A stretch of 64,000 nt of DNA from assembly GCA_905221615.1 (NCBI GenBank), contig CAJNDT010000002.1:1140423-1204422 (forward strand). The letters run 5' to 3'. This document shows positions 1 to 11,997 of this stretch, piece by piece; within the stretch, counting starts at the first letter, position 1, and the number at the start of each line of letters is the position of its first letter. The DNA is from Symbiodinium sp. CCMP2592. Its lineage: Eukaryota > Sar > Dinophyceae > Suessiales > Symbiodiniaceae. The translations under genes were made by a program, and so were the position numbers. A model generated the notes under the pieces. That model was given only the letters and a program-made list of their open reading frames with translations, made no database searches and was not told the DNA's origin.

Positions 1-312
1 AGTAGGAGTAGGAGTAGGAGTAGGAGTAGGAGTAGCAGTAGGAGTAGGAGTAGGAGTAGGAGTAGGAGTAGGAGTAGGAGTAGGAGTAGGAGTAGGAGTA
101 GGAGTAGTAGTAGTAGTAGTAGTAGTAGCAGTAGCAGTAGCAGTAGCAGTAGCAGTAGCAGTAGCAGTAGCAGTAGCAGTAGCAGTAGGACTAGGACTAG
201 GACTAGGACTAGGACTAGGACTAGGATTAGGACTAGGACTAGGAGTAGGAGTAGGAGTAGGGGTAGTGGGTTAGGTAGTAGGTAGTAGGTAGTAGGTAGT
301 AGGTAGTAGCAA
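1..312. repeat. AGTAGG/AGTAGC/AGGACT hexamer microsatellite
   Basis: Nearly pure hexamer array seen directly. AGTAGG units run to about 105, then AGT triplets, AGTAGC units (about 128-188), AGGACT units (about 188-240), and finally GTAGTAG-type units to about 310. The stepwise change of unit suggests successive expansion of point-mutated repeats. It continues off the left window edge. Confidence 0.95.
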
Positions 313-334
313 CAGGAGGCTGCAACGATTCCAT

Positions 335-500
335 CCTTGCTTCCTTTCTTGCTTGCTTACTTCTTTGCTTGCTTGCTTGCTTGCGTGTTTGCTTGCTTGC
401 TTGCCTGCTTGCACGCTTGCATGCTTGCTTGCTCGCTGGCTTGCTGGCAAGCCAGCAACTTGCTCGCTTGCTGGCTGGCTTGCTTGCTTGCGAATCAGCC
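335..500. repeat. CTTG tetranucleotide repeat with internal hairpin
   Basis: Degenerate CTTG/CTTGC repeat. Near 440-455 the text turns on itself (GCTTGCTGGCAAGC), giving a short perfect inverted repeat. Open frames across this block on both strands encode only Ala/Cys/Leu or Lys/Ala/Ser repeats and are not genes. From 500 to about 1090 I see no supportable gene, only a TA microsatellite at about 742-777. Confidence 0.9.
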
Positions 501-744
501 GAAAAAATGAGAAACAAAACGGAACAAAAATAAGAAAAACATACCGTCACCCTTGCAGATCTGCAGGTGGTCCCGAATGACACAGTCAGCATCTACACGA
601 GACTCTGGTGTGTGTATGAGGACCGGCAATTTCCTTTCTTCTCCCTGCGGCTTCAGGGTACTCTGCGTGTTTGCCGCGCAGGCTTACCTCGGCACGCAGT
701 GGCAGAAGGTCGTAATCATGCCGACGAGGCCTGAATGGGCCACG

Positions 745-775
<31 letters not shown>

Positions 776-1091
776 GCTTGCCAGGTAATGTGGCAATGCA
801 GTGTATCACACATTATAGTGTGTTTTAACGGCGCATGAGTTATGGTTATGTAAAAGCGTTGCTAAGTACATGTAAAATACAGGATCCGGTAGAGGCAACT
901 TCCACAAGAAGAGAAGTAGCAGTATGATAGCCGTCAAGATAAGATGAAGCTTTACATTGCCTGTCGCTTCCACATCCTTCGGTTGTGTTTCAGAGGGGCA
1001 GTTCCCGGTGACTTTGTTTGGGACGTAAGAGGTGTCAGAATTTCTTTGGTGGCGAGAAGCTGCCCACACGAGGCCGCGTCCCTCTGTTCAG

Positions 1092-2106
1092 CGCGCCGTG
1101 GTGATGCAGACACTGCTTCTCCCGTGGTCTGTGGGAGTGCTCGTTGGCTCTGTTCTGGCGGTGGCCCTACTGCACCACAGAAAGACCAAGAAGACTATCG
1201 TGATCTGGGCAATGTTCGTGCCTCTCGGCGAGGATGGTGTATATAAGCGAGTCAAGTCGTTGAATTTTCTGGTATACGGGGATTGAAGCGGTACGAAGAC
1301 AGCACAAAAAGGCCGCAAGGCTTGCGTATCCCTTTTAGATCGCGTGACATGGATCACATGCAGACGAGGAATGTCACGCTCACTGCACTGTGTTTCATCA
1401 CGTCCTGCATGAGCAAGCTGAACACTCACTCTTGCCGGAGCTGGATGAAGTTCACTATCATCGGGAAGCTGCACATCTGCCTGACATTGACCAGCGCGGC
1501 ATTGGCATGCACATGGCTGAGCTTCCCAATGCACCGTGGGACGAGTTGGGACCATTTCCTGCACTTCTTCATCCCCGTGGCAGTTACCCTGTTCAACCTG
1601 CTCCGTGTCGCCCAGATCAACCAGCAGCAACTGGAAAGCCGTGAGATTTGCACGCAAGCTGGGAATCTCCACGTTCAGACCCTGGATGATGCCACATGCT
1701 CTCACCCACTCGATGAAGAGCGTATCCGCCTGGCCATCTCCGGCCGTGAGGACCTGCGGGGATCGGGCAGAACCTTAGCGTTTATAGGATTTAGGGTTCA
1801 CGGCTTAGGGTTCAGGATTTAGGGTTCACGGTTTAGGGTTCAGGATGTAGGGCGCACTGCGAGTTTGCGTTCTTTGCATACTCTGCATTGGATGCTGTTG
1901 GCACGCGGCAGACCAGCTAGTTCATGGTTTTTTTCAATTTGTGCGGCGTCCTTCGGACTCTTGTTGGCAGGCCGAAGTGGACCTGGCCATCCGCGTGCTT
2001 ATGCAAGCTGGATCTTACAATGAGAGCCTGCGGCGTCGATACGAAGCTGGGCTCAGCATCAAAGGCATGGGGAACACAGATCTTCTTATCAAGACCCCGC
2101 TCGCTT
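1092..2106 (+). CDS. Multi-membrane-segment protein, tandem copy 1 (partial)
   Basis: Homologous to the gene at 14.2-16.2 kb, which is the main evidence that it is real. Approximate exons are 1092-1218, 1346-1750 and 1971-2106. Exon 1 holds a hydrophobic segment around VGVLVGSVLAVALL. Exon 2 has two more (around LTALCFITSCM and LHICLTLTSAALACTWL) and a fourth around FLHFFIPVAVTLFNLLRV, followed by INQQQLE. The end of exon 2 and exon 3 encode a soluble tail with HPLDEERIRLAISGRE and EVDLAIRVLMQAGSYNESL. These match the paralogue's LNQQRLE, NPIDEQRIREDI and EVDITIRVLMKAGAYND. I recall this as a large dinoflagellate family of unknown function (memory only). No upstream soluble exon is visible, so the copy may be 5'-truncated; the 3' end is not resolved. 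Confidence 0.65.
1751..1970 (+). other. Intron with GA-AG boundaries
   Basis: The frame before 1751 ends in codons for G-R-E and the frame from 1971 resumes with A-E-V-D, the same join as in the paralogue. The intervening 220 bp starts GACCTG and ends GGCAG. GA-AG is a rare splice type, but GA and GC donors are reported as common in Symbiodinium-type dinoflagellates. The intron contains degenerate telomere-like TTTAGGGTTCA repeats at about 1785-1850. Confidence 0.6.
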
Positions 2107-4884
2107 CTTGGCCATCGCATTATACCCTGAAGCCACGTCCCGGAATCTTGTTACAGCAGCGTCAAGGGTTTTGGTTTCGTTTGCGCCAATCTTCGTCAGG
2201 GGGCCCAGCAGCCCCATGCGAAGTGCCAACCTGCACCTTCAACCAAAAGTCCCAAAACCATGTTGTCTTCCGCCCAGCTTCAAAACCTGGCAAGAATCCG
2301 TGCTGCCCTTAGGTCTGCATCCTCTGGTCCCTTTCCATTATCGACTCGTGCGGCTTCTTGGAAATTAAGTTTGTGGACTGCGAAGATCTGCAATCCTTCT
2401 GGCTCTACACGTCGATATTGGTTATGCCTCTTGACCGTTCAGTTCGACTCTGCATGTCTGTAGTTAGTATTGGTGAGTTTTCATTTAGGGTTGCAGGGGA
2501 TCATGGGAGATCCCAAACGCGCGGAGGCACCAGCCAAGCGGCCCAAGAAGTGTTTGCGAGCATATGCCCCCAAGCTACAAGAAAGGATGCATAACGACGA
2601 CGTACGTCGACGATGATTAATGACGACGACCACCACCACCACCGCCGCCACATTAATGACAGACCCAGCACATGTGTGCACTTGCATTTATGTTTGCACC
2701 ATGCGCGTTGCTGCTGCCATCCCCACACAGCATGGTGCATGAAGTTTTGGTTCCACCATTTTTTTGCAGATGAACCCAGCAAGGACTGCAACAGCATTGT
2801 CGCTACCGTTTGTCACATGGCTTCTAGTTCGGCGTGGAGGCCCTCATCGTGGTGCTTTTGCAGTTTCCTGGCCTGTTAGGCCCCACATTCTCATGAGGGG
2901 CAGGGCGAGGTCAAGGGCCGGACAAAAGGTAGGCGTGGTTGTGGGCTTGAGGTTGCAGTTCTCGGTTTGATATCTAGGTTGCGGTTCTTTCTGGGAAGTT
3001 GGAAACAGACTTTGACCTCGGCAGGTGTGCCATGTTGTACGAGGGGTGGAGATGGGCAGGAATGCAAAGCTTGAGGGGAGGCCCTCTTCCCCCCTCAGAA
3101 GAAAAGACCACAAACACACAGACGATCACGGACCTACATAAAATTCGACAGGTGTATGTATGCATGTATGTATGTATGTCTACGTGTGCATGTATGTATG
3201 CACGCATGCACGTGTGCATCATGCATGTAAACATAATACAGGTTCGATATTGCATGTCATCATGGACTACTCTATACCCTGAAGCCCTAGCTTCGCTGAT
3301 GCCAAGTCCACGATTTGCTCACGGGCGGCGGTGGCAGCACTCGGTTTGCCTCTCCTGGTCGAGATCTTTGGCTTTGGTTATCTTTGGCTTTGATTGTTTA
3401 CAAAATATTGAAGGGCTTACATCGCGGTTGTCGTTTGTAGAGTAAAATCAAGAATTTGGAGTTTAGAGGCCTGACAGGATTTGTCTAGGCTTGGGGGCGT
3501 TTGGGGTTTACGGCTCAGGTTGTGGGTTCTTAGGATGTTGATGTGATGGCTGTTTCGATGAAGCACAGGGGGTGCATGAACTGCATTCTGGCTACCCGTT
3601 TATCTTCCGGTTTTCCAGGACGTTGTAAGCTTGTGCTTGTAAGGGGTTCCCTGCGGCGTACAGAGCTTGCGTGGTGTATGGGTTGTAGATGGTTGTAGGC
3701 TTTGTAGGTATTGCTTTAGGGCTCAAGGCACTTCGGTTTATAGATTTTCGGGGCTGAGTAGGCTTAGCTTGCAGGATTTATTGCCGTCTTCCGTGCTCCC
3801 GGCTTATATGGTTTTCGGTTTGGGCCCAGGGGATGCGCGGTGATTACGGTCGGATCGCTTTAGTGTGTGAGAAGGTCTGGAGTTTTGAGACATCCGGGAT
3901 TGGCTTCGAGCGCCAACATCTGGAGGGAATCCTCCAGGCTTGTGGATCTTTGCATCTGCAGACTCTTGTTTTAAGTTTGTTTGGAAGCGAATACTCACAG
4001 GTAGAACCACACCAGCTTGTGATGTGGAGATCATGTGTCTTTTGTTGACCACCGTGTCCGTTCTCTTCTGATATGTAAGATAGATTTTTTGGCTTCGTGC
4101 ATCGTGTCGAAATCCTTTTACTGCTCTTCCACTGGAACTTTCACCTGAACCATGCGCCATCGCAAGTGTTGCTGCTGCTGCTGCTGCAAACGCAAACTCC
4201 TAAGATGCCATGCTGCATGAGCACTGGTCATAACATTGCAATCTGGGTAAGTGTCTCCATGCAGAAGCGCGCTCTTCAGGATTGACTGCCACCTGCTGCG
4301 GGCTGCAGGCATCCTCGAGGATGGCGGCTTGGTTTGAATTGTTCTAGGGTTGACTGGCATAAACAGGTAAAATCAACTTGGCACCGGGAAGTATTGCAGT
4401 TTTTGGGGTGCTTATAATGTTCCTTGAGCTTGCGTCGCGTGAAGTAAGCTCACCTACAAGGTGCAAAGCCTTCCCACTTCTCCAGGCGAGTGCCCGACCG
4501 AGCTCAGCTGGCCGGGCTCCAAGATACGGCTGACGAGATTACTCCGAGCAAAGAGGGTTCAAACTGCTAGACCCTGTGGATGCAATGGCGGAGAGGGAGC
4601 GAGAGAGAGAGAGAGAGAGAGAATAGTCAATAAACATGTTGACATATTCCTTAGATTTACCCGTCCTGCGTATCAAGGCCCCTACGTTATGCAGCCGTGT
4701 TGGTGGTGGGGTATTGGCTAGAAAGCTGGTCGTGCGCGTGTTTAGAGGCTCAACAACGTGAATGGTGTAACTGCTGTCATCACTTTTGGCTCGTAATGTT
4801 TGAGCCCATCGTCAATATCACTAACACGATCATTATTAAATTTGTGCGGTTTTCTCGCTACTTCGTCCGAGCGTCGAGAGAGTC
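2107..4884. other. No supportable gene; simple repeats
   Basis: Open frames here are short, have no homologous partner in the window and show no recognisable motif. The stretch contains a GAC/ACC triplet run at about 2607-2655, a TGTA/ATGT tetranucleotide repeat at about 3150-3235, degenerate TTTAGGG-like text at about 3480-3780, and a GA dinucleotide run at about 4596-4622. Some intronic or untranslated transcript sequence cannot be excluded. Confidence 0.5.
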
Positions 4885-5035
4885 CTCCGAGGTTCATGGT
4901 GACCGGCTTCCGGCCCATCGTCGCCCTGCTTTCGGCTTTTTGGGCTCTTCTTGGACTCCACGTCTGCTTCGAGCGGAGTGTTCCGCGGCACCAACATGTA
5001 GTTTGGGAGGTTAAAGCAGGGCCGAGGGAGGTGTA
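4885..5035 (+). CDS. Possible single exon with a membrane segment
   Basis: One frame reads through a hydrophobic stretch (IVALLSAFWALLGLHVCF) followed by a basic segment and a stop at 5034-5036. Composition resembles the membrane exons of the neighbouring paralogue pair, and it lies upstream of copy 2 on the same strand, so it might be an exon of that gene. There is no homologous copy in the window to confirm it. Low confidence. Confidence 0.2.
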
Positions 5036-5053
5036 AAGACCAGCGGGGCTACT

Positions 5054-5147
5054 TACCTTTGGTTAGTAGGGAATGGAAGAATGGCAGTAGTAGTAGAAGT
5101 TATAATTGTACCCCATTCCTCCATTCCCTAATTACTAATCAAAGGTA
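5054..5147. repeat. 94-bp near-perfect inverted repeat (MITE-like hairpin)
   Basis: The left arm 5054-5084 (TACCTTTGGTTAGTAGGGAA...) is complementary to the right arm 5113-5147 (...ATTACTAATCAAAGGTA) with few mismatches and a two- to three-base indel. A loop of about 28 bp, rich in AGT triplets, separates them. This fold-back layout is typical of a miniature inverted-repeat element, but no target-site duplication was recognised. Confidence 0.6.
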
Positions 5148-5235
5148 TAAGGCTTTGGGGCTTCGAAGATAAGGATCGATAGGCAGCCGTAGCAGGGGCC
5201 TAGCAGCCTGACAGAAGTGGGGGTCAAGGAGAAGG

Positions 5236-5312
5236 CTTCCTTTAAGGGATCTATCAGGGTTCCTTTGCATAAGGGATCTATAAGGGTACCTTTGAGGGGT
5301 CTATAAAGCGTT
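5236..5312 (+). repeat. Short tandem repeat, unit about 34 bp
   Basis: Three degenerate copies of a unit containing GGGATCTATAAGGGTACCTTT occur in succession. No coding capacity is evident. Confidence 0.6.
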
Positions 5313-5699
5313 CCTGTTTTCGGCTTCAAGCTTCGTTGAGCCATCAGTCCTGCACAGTCACTGCGTCTTCTTCGCTAGATCATGAGAGCGCGATGCACGC
5401 TCTTGCCTTCACATGGTGAACGCACATGGTCGGTCTTTGCACCCTCGACCTGCAGCCGCATGCACTGAAAAAGGAGCCCCTCATGATGCAAGCTACAGAT
5501 CTGGAGACAAGCACCGGGACACGTAGCAAATGTGGCACGAAGACCAGCATTATTGAGAGCCAGAACAAAGCAACAACAGGCTTCCCCAACTCGGCAGCAT
5601 CAAAACAACCAAGATCTTGCGGTTGCTTGCAAGGCGTTGCAGATCTTGTCCTGTCGGATCCCCAGTTCCTCAGCTTCCAGGGTTGCTTGGACTCAGCTT

Positions 5700-5747
5700 T
5701 CGGTTCAGGGTTAAGGGCTTTAGGGTTTAGGGGTTTAGGGTTTAGCT
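5700..5747 (+). repeat. Degenerate telomere-like TTTAGGG repeats
   Basis: Several TTTAGGG or TTTAGGGG units follow one another. Similar interstitial blocks occur at about 1785-1850, 10.77-10.92 kb and 14.96-15.0 kb, all in non-coding sequence, so this is a recurring intron or spacer component and not a chromosome end. Confidence 0.75.
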
Positions 5748-8700
5748 TTTGCCAGGAGTGCCGTGGAAAGTCGGCAGGTTTGGTAGAAGGAGTTGTTGGG
5801 CGGGTCCAGCATGGATTCAGGCTGGTCGTCTAGCATCCCTAATTGCAGAATCAAAACCCAGGAGCAGGCGGAAGCTATAATCTCCCGTCGTTGACCTCGG
5901 AAGTGTCGAGCAAGGAGCACTGCTATAGTGTTGCGGAGTACATCCCTTTGCGACTAACAATTAGTCTGAACTTCCCCTAGCGAATTTTTTACAAGTTCGA
6001 CGAAGACAGGAATGACAGGAACCGCACTTGCTCAGTCTTGCGATGAGTACTCGCCTGTCTCGTGCTCGTCAGGATTTGAGCTTTCAAAACTCGGTGTGCG
6101 GTGGGGCGAAGCGGAATAGATAACCCCGCTCGGCGCGTAAAAGCCCGAAAGGTCTATGAACCTTTGTCTTTCAATAATCTCTGCATTGTCATTGGCTTTG
6201 TGTCCGAGTCTCTGCGTGACCATCCGGACATTCAGGCGAGCACGTTTCTTCGTGGTCTGTGTCAGTGGGAACTCCTGCTTGAAGCCGTAGCTTGCCCATC
6301 GACGGGCCATGTGCCGTACAAACCGACAAGGTCCAACCCTATCGAATTGTGAGGCCAACCCTTGAGCATGGTATTTTCCAGGGCAAGGGAATCCCAATGC
6401 AATGAAATACCCAAACTCAAGAAAGCCAATACCGTGATAAACGAGCGGTTGCTGGAGGCGCCGACTGTACAGAGCCTGAGAGTTCCGACTCTGAGGACGG
6501 AGATGGGTTTGGAGGTTTAGAGCTTTGTATACATCAGAACGAAAGGGCACTCCGGAGCTTGAGGGCTGAAGCCAGGTTCAGTGTGCAGAATTTGGGGGTG
6601 GGGGGCGAGGGGGGTTGGGGGGGAGGGGATTTGGGCCTTTCGATTGGAGTTGGCGAGTTTCTGTGGCCTGGAGCACACTCAGCAGATGTAGATTCCTTGA
6701 CCCTGGCCTCCGGGGGCTACCCCCCGCCTCGTCCACCGTCGCGCTCATTGTGATATTTATCATTACTCATTACTGCAACCTTATCTCCTTCATCGTCGCG
6801 GGACCCCACCATCATTTTATCGATCATCTCAGACCACCGCAACCCCCATCACCACACTCACCAACATCAGCGTCTTCCGATGTATCAAACAGTGTTCACG
6901 CTCTTTTCAGTTTATCGTTTGCTTCTTCATTGCTATCGCCGTCGCCTCCACTCCCACCAGCAGGCAATCAGCCCGGTCGGCTAACAGAGTGTAGTACCGA
7001 GATAACATGAATGCACGCTGATGGTCAAGAGGCGTGAAACAACCGGTTGTTCACAGTATGAGAGTCTTAGGTGGGCAAATATGTCAGGTTCAAAAACAAG
7101 CACAAAAAAAGAGTGGCACCATGGGCATCGCACCTGTCCTCCTGAGCAACCTGCTCCTGGGTGGGTTCCGCCAGGCAAGCTCTGAGTCAGATGTGGCGAG
7201 TCTGAGCCAGCGTGTAACTTCTTTCCGCAGCTCCGGCTGAGGCTCACCTGACACACTTACTCGTTTGGACCCTCAAGCTAAAACGCAACCGAAGCCACTG
7301 GAAATGAGAGTCCGAAAGTGTACACGTGCCAGTACGAGTAGCATGTAAGCTCCACACTTCTGGATCAACTACAAAACAAGTGCCCTGGCTCAAACACTTC
7401 CTGACCACCTCCTCATGAACCGGAAGCTGGTTTCTGCAGGACTGAACTGTACAGGAGACCTCGTGCTTGCAGTGCAAGGGACTGTCTCGAATTTGGAGTC
7501 TCGAATCCAACAGCACTGGTCGGGGGTGTGACGCCTCAGTGCGATTGTCAATCAGATGATAAGGAAGTTTACGCTAGGGGCTTAAATAAATACCTGTACA
7601 ATTTTGGGGGTTCCTTGTTATAACTATAGTAGAATGGACCCCAATTCCCCGTTCTAATTCTTACGGCCTCTACAGTAGGCAATCGGCATCGGGGTTGCAC
7701 TGCAAAGCTTTAGTCTGAGCCTGTCTTCAGATTACTACTCTGGTGTGGTTGAGCTGCTACCCATCACATGCTTCGAACCCGCATTAGCAGACAACAATAA
7801 AGCACATCTTCCGAATGCCTGTGTCCGACTGTGTGTTTGGGCATAGCGGCATGGTTTGGTTGTTTCAAGGAGTCAATTTGGAATGTGATTCGAATGTTGT
7901 TCTCTTGATTACTTCAGAACCCTCTTCATCGGAATCCATGCAGGTGGCACATTTGCACGGACCAACGAGGCATGATCTAGCTCAAAGATTGTCGGACCGA
8001 CCAGCCTTGTCCGCAGCATCCAGCACTGGTTCTGAAAAGACCGGACACCACAGGCGACCAACCTACAAGTGTTTTACATGGAGGAGTTCTCAGCAAAGTG
8101 GAGCACTTGTCACTTCTGGCATGATCGTATCACATGGAGTGTCATTGGCTAACTAAGCTATACATGCAGCCATGACGGCCTTTTGAGCGATGGATTTGCA
8201 CAGGCGTGTGCCACCGGAGAAGTGGCCCTCCTGTTTTCTTTCGTTTTGTCAGGGTTACGTTTTGGGGTTGATTGTTTTTGTCCTGTGAGAAGCGATCTTA
8301 TGCCTTGCATGGCAAATACCGAGGTGGTGCATCACCCGTGCAGAATTCCAAGCTTTCGTGCGGGATGTACGGCGCCTCTGGCGTCAGGGCAGAATACCGG
8401 ACAGTGCAGCAGACCAGACGACGCCTCTGGAATGCGTTGGATGGAAAGCAGTGGCCGTAGTAGTCTTGTACCGGCTGCTGCTTTTTTCGTTGTTCCATTG
8501 CAATCGGTTCCTAAACCCCAACCGTAGCACTGGCCCCCACAGAGTAGTTTTCTGTAGCCCAAAGCATCCAAACAAACACTAGTTTTGCCGTGGTTCCTCA
8601 TAGCTTACTTCGCATTCTGGGCCCACGGTGCTGTTTATACATATAGGGGCCTTTTACTTGCATATACTGTTTTGAGTGCTCCTTATTGAACTTATAGTAT

Positions 8701-10044
8701 AACGGGCCTCAAAACCCTATTTTAATTGTTAAGGCCCTATAAGATTTAGGCTTTGGGGTTTACGGTTCGCGCTGGGCTCCCACAGCGAAGGCTCCGAGAG
8801 AGCGATGGACCCAACTTGTACCAGGCGAGTGAGTGTTGGGTACGACACCCTCAGGGTCCAAGTAGTCCTTATTGTAGGACTTTTGGGCCAAGAACCAGAA
8901 ATCAGAAATAAGAACTACTTGTACCCTTGGGCTAGGGTTTGGAGGTTTAGGGCTAGCCATCACTATCCCCCTAGGTTTCGTTCAGAGTCGCAATTATTTT
9001 AGAGGTCCGAGCAGGGTGGTCGTTGTTGCCGATGCATGGACCCCTGCACTTGCCATCCCTAGATAGACTGCCTGTTCACTTTCAAGACTCTTGTCTCTCC
9101 CTTCCAACTTGCAGCAGCTGCAGGTCAATGAGCATTATGTCAAGCCGTTAACGCTGGCGGCCGGTGGCATGAGCTACGCACTGATGAACCTTTGGCATGA
9201 ACCGTGGAGTTAGGGTCTTTGCTAACGAAACTGCCGAGACCCGAAGTCGGCAACTAGCGACGTTCGTGAATAACAGACGTAGTGTACATGCTAGGCTTCA
9301 GGACTTAGCCCTACATCCCAACTGCAGTCTACTACCCGCGGTTGACGCTGCCTTGGAAGCCCTGGCACCACTGAAGCTTTGGACTTCAAACGTAAGGCCC
9401 TATAGTCTGAAAATCCTACCAATGCAAGAGTGCCAAGCCTTACCAGCTCCGTATGCCCTGAAGCGTAGAAGCCCTAGATCTAACTCCGATCCCCATTCAA
9501 CCTCGCCTGTGGACATAGATGCCATGCGAGAGGGAAAAGACTCCGATCCAGCCAAGGAAGCATCCGGAAGGCTTGCTTTGCCAGGCCCAGCTTACCGCTC
9601 GCGGGTTCGAAGTTCATTACAAGGGATTAGGCAGGTGTAGGGTGTAGCAGTGTAGGGCTTAGGGGGATTAGGCATGATAAGGGTGTAGGCTTTATGGGGA
9701 GTAGGGGTCATATTGGTTTAGCGGCTTAGCGCTGGTGAAGAGTTTAGGATGGTATTTTGAAGGGTTCTATGCATCTTCGGGTCTGTAGCCCAGAGCCCAG
9801 AGCAAGAAGGGAGCTTCTTTGGTTTTGCTACGGAAGTGGGGCCCCTGCAGGTATTCCTGTGGGCACTGGGGCCGCCCTTGCGAATTAGGCCTCTGAAGGT
9901 TTTGGCCTTGTACGTAGAGCCTACGAGTTTAGGATTGCCAGGGTGCGTGTCCACGTCCTCATATCCACTCAGCAGCCGAAGCCCCCAGCTGATCCCGAAA
10001 TGTCCCCCATACACACTTGGCCAGCCATGGCCTGATTTCGCCAT
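5748..10044. other. No supportable gene
   Basis: Open frames up to 172 residues (for example minus strand 6032-6550) are present, but none has a recognisable motif, a paralogue in the window or a convincing splice context. A related pair of AT-rich motifs with GGGCC or GGACC cores appears near 7612-7660 and 8690-8745. The region may be largely intergenic or intronic sequence upstream of the exon at 10.05 kb. Confidence 0.45.
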
Positions 10045-10122
10045 GCAAAGCTCGGAAGCGTTCGAGGTCTTCATCTCCCACGCTTGGGCCGAGGGCCTCT
10101 TCGAGCTCGGCGACCTCGCAGT
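10045..10122 (+). CDS. Possible exon with a VFISHAW motif
   Basis: A short open stretch encodes FAMQSSEAFEVFISHAWAEG and about ten further residues. I recall an F-D-V-F-I-S-H-x-W start as typical of the soluble N-terminal part of a large dinoflagellate multi-membrane-segment family (memory, unverified). Its position upstream of the membrane exons at 14.2 kb, on the same strand, would fit an N-terminal exon of copy 2, separated by long repeat-filled introns. The flanking coding sequence (such as an H-Q-T-D type motif) was not found. Confidence 0.4.
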
Positions 10123-10734
10123 TCGGCAGAAGAGTTCAGGGGACGTCGTACTGGTTTTGGTCTTATAGTATACTAGCAGCAGCACTCGTATTACCTTCAT
10201 GGTATAAATTCTGCATTACCTTAAGGACCCTAAACTATGGGAATTATGGTATATTCCTTATTATAGGTCATGCAGGATTTATATCATCAACCGTGTTACT
10301 GTATGGGTCAGGATTTTATCTGGTCAGAGGACACAGAATCGGAGGCTGTGGAGCCTGCGTGAAGCTCGAGCCGAAGTCTTAGCGGAGCCATTCTGCTGGG
10401 CCTGCTTAGCATTATCAATAGAACGAGCCGGCGATGGCTGTAGACTTGAGGCTGCACATCGATCCTTTTCCACTACCTGGAGAAGTGACATCCGACCTGA
10501 TTCTTCAAGCCCTCGACCCTTAAGCCTCAGTCCTGAAACCCTTGGAGTCTCATCTAAAGCCCAAGCCTCTTGACTCCTAATGCTCATAAAGGCGTTGAGC
10601 CCTTTACATGTACCCACCTAAAACCCCAATCCCCTAGGCAGAATATCTCCAGGAAACGTTCAGAGTAGGCTCGATTATGGGTTCAGAAAGGAATAGGACC
10701 CTAACGAAGCTGAAGTGTCACACCGACCCGCACC

Positions 10735-10775
10735 AAGAACCTCGCCTGGCTTGTCCGAGCTGCGAAAGCGTAAAC
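10735..10775 (+). repeat. Dispersed repeat next to telomere-like block, copy 1
   Basis: The text GAACCTCGCCTGGCTTGTCC followed by GAGCTGCGAAAGCGTAAACC recurs at 14994-15035 with a few substitutions. In both places it sits beside degenerate CCCTAAA repeats and inside the presumed introns of copy 2. Confidence 0.65.
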
Positions 10776-10922
10776 CCTAAATTGGTTTGGGTTTAGGGTT
10801 TAGGGTCCTAAACCCTAAACCCTAAATTGGTTTGGGTTTTGGGTTTAGGGTCCTAAACCCTAAACCCTAAATTGGTTTGGGTTTAGGGTTTAGGGTCAAA
10901 AAACCCTAAACCCTAAATTGGT
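10771..10922. repeat. Head-to-head telomere-like tandem repeat, unit 45 bp
   Basis: CCCTAAA units run into ATTGGTT and then into TTTAGGG units, and this inverted module repeats about 3.3 times. The ATTGG core recurs at 10781, 10826, 10871 and 10917, so the period is 45-46 bp. Each unit can fold into a telomeric hairpin. It lies in non-coding sequence upstream of the membrane exons of copy 2. Confidence 0.85.
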
Positions 10923-11037
10923 TAGGTCCGGTTAGGTGCTCTGTTGCAACCCTCGGTTGTGTCCAAGGTCCGCAGGGCCTGGCCTCGGCTACAGGGTCTC
11001 CGAAATATGCAACTTGCCCACGAGGTCTTGCATGTCT

Positions 11038-11200
11038 GTATGTATGTAGGTATGTATGTATGTATGTGTGTGTGTGTGTTTGTATGCATGCATCTGTGCA
11101 CGTGTGTGCATGTATGATACATGTATGTATGTCTGTATGTATGTATGTATATATATATATATATATGTATGTATATGTATATGGTCACCCCCCCCCCCCC
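11038..11200. repeat. ATGT / TG / TA microsatellite ending in a C13 run
   Basis: ATGT tetramers, a TG run, further ATGT tetramers, a TA run and then 13 consecutive C residues at 11188-11200. The apparent Cys/Tyr/Val-rich and Ile/Tyr-rich open frames over it are translations of the repeat. Confidence 0.9.
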
Positions 11201-11997
11201 AAGATCCACACCCGCCTCTTCCATGCTATTCCACAGGTTGTTTCTCTACATTGGTCGACAACTCATATATACCGAAAACATCGTAAATACCGATACAATC
11301 GTGCTTTACCTCATGTGCATGCAAACCGTGCTGCTGCAAGGCGCGGGTTTGATGTGTGCAAAAATCTGGCGCCGAATCTCGGCCGCGGATTTATGGTAGT
11401 TTATGTGTTGGAGAAGCTGAAATGCTGGAGGGCGTGCTAATTTTGTTCATGCAATACTAAAAAGTTTTTTGCATTTTATGGTGTGTTATTTATCAACATT
11501 CCTCTAATAATAAAAATACTATGGTCTCTCTTACGAAGACGTCTGCGTGCGTGGGCCATCTCTTTCCCGCTGCTCGTGAAGCGTCCGATTCTGATGCGGC
11601 CTAATCGCTCTAGCATTTGATTTATGAGTTACGAAATACAGAGGTCCTTTCATGTCCTGTCCATTCTACATGAAGGAAGTCGAATATACGGGCGCGTTTA
11701 TTTTTGAAGCAATACTCCAATAGTTGTTCTTTGCCTCATAAGAAATGGGAAAGCTCCCCTGGAGTTGAAAGGTTCATGTGCATATGCGGGCGCACAAAAA
11801 GGCTCGTCTGCAGCAAAAAGTAAGAGAGCTCTTGCAACCTTCCAAACATGAAGCAGGACTGTTCATACTTATCAAACAAGAGCAATGAAAACCGCTGCTG
11901 TTCCAGAAGGCACATAAAGCAGTACTTCCAGTCCTTGACAACGGTTGAAAGCACCCAATTATCTTGTGATGCAGTATATCTTGTCCTGGACATCAGA

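Noticed and set aside
7765..7840. Possible tRNA gene (minus strand GGTTCGAAGC resembles a B box)
   Set aside because: No matching A box or cloverleaf stems could be laid out around it.
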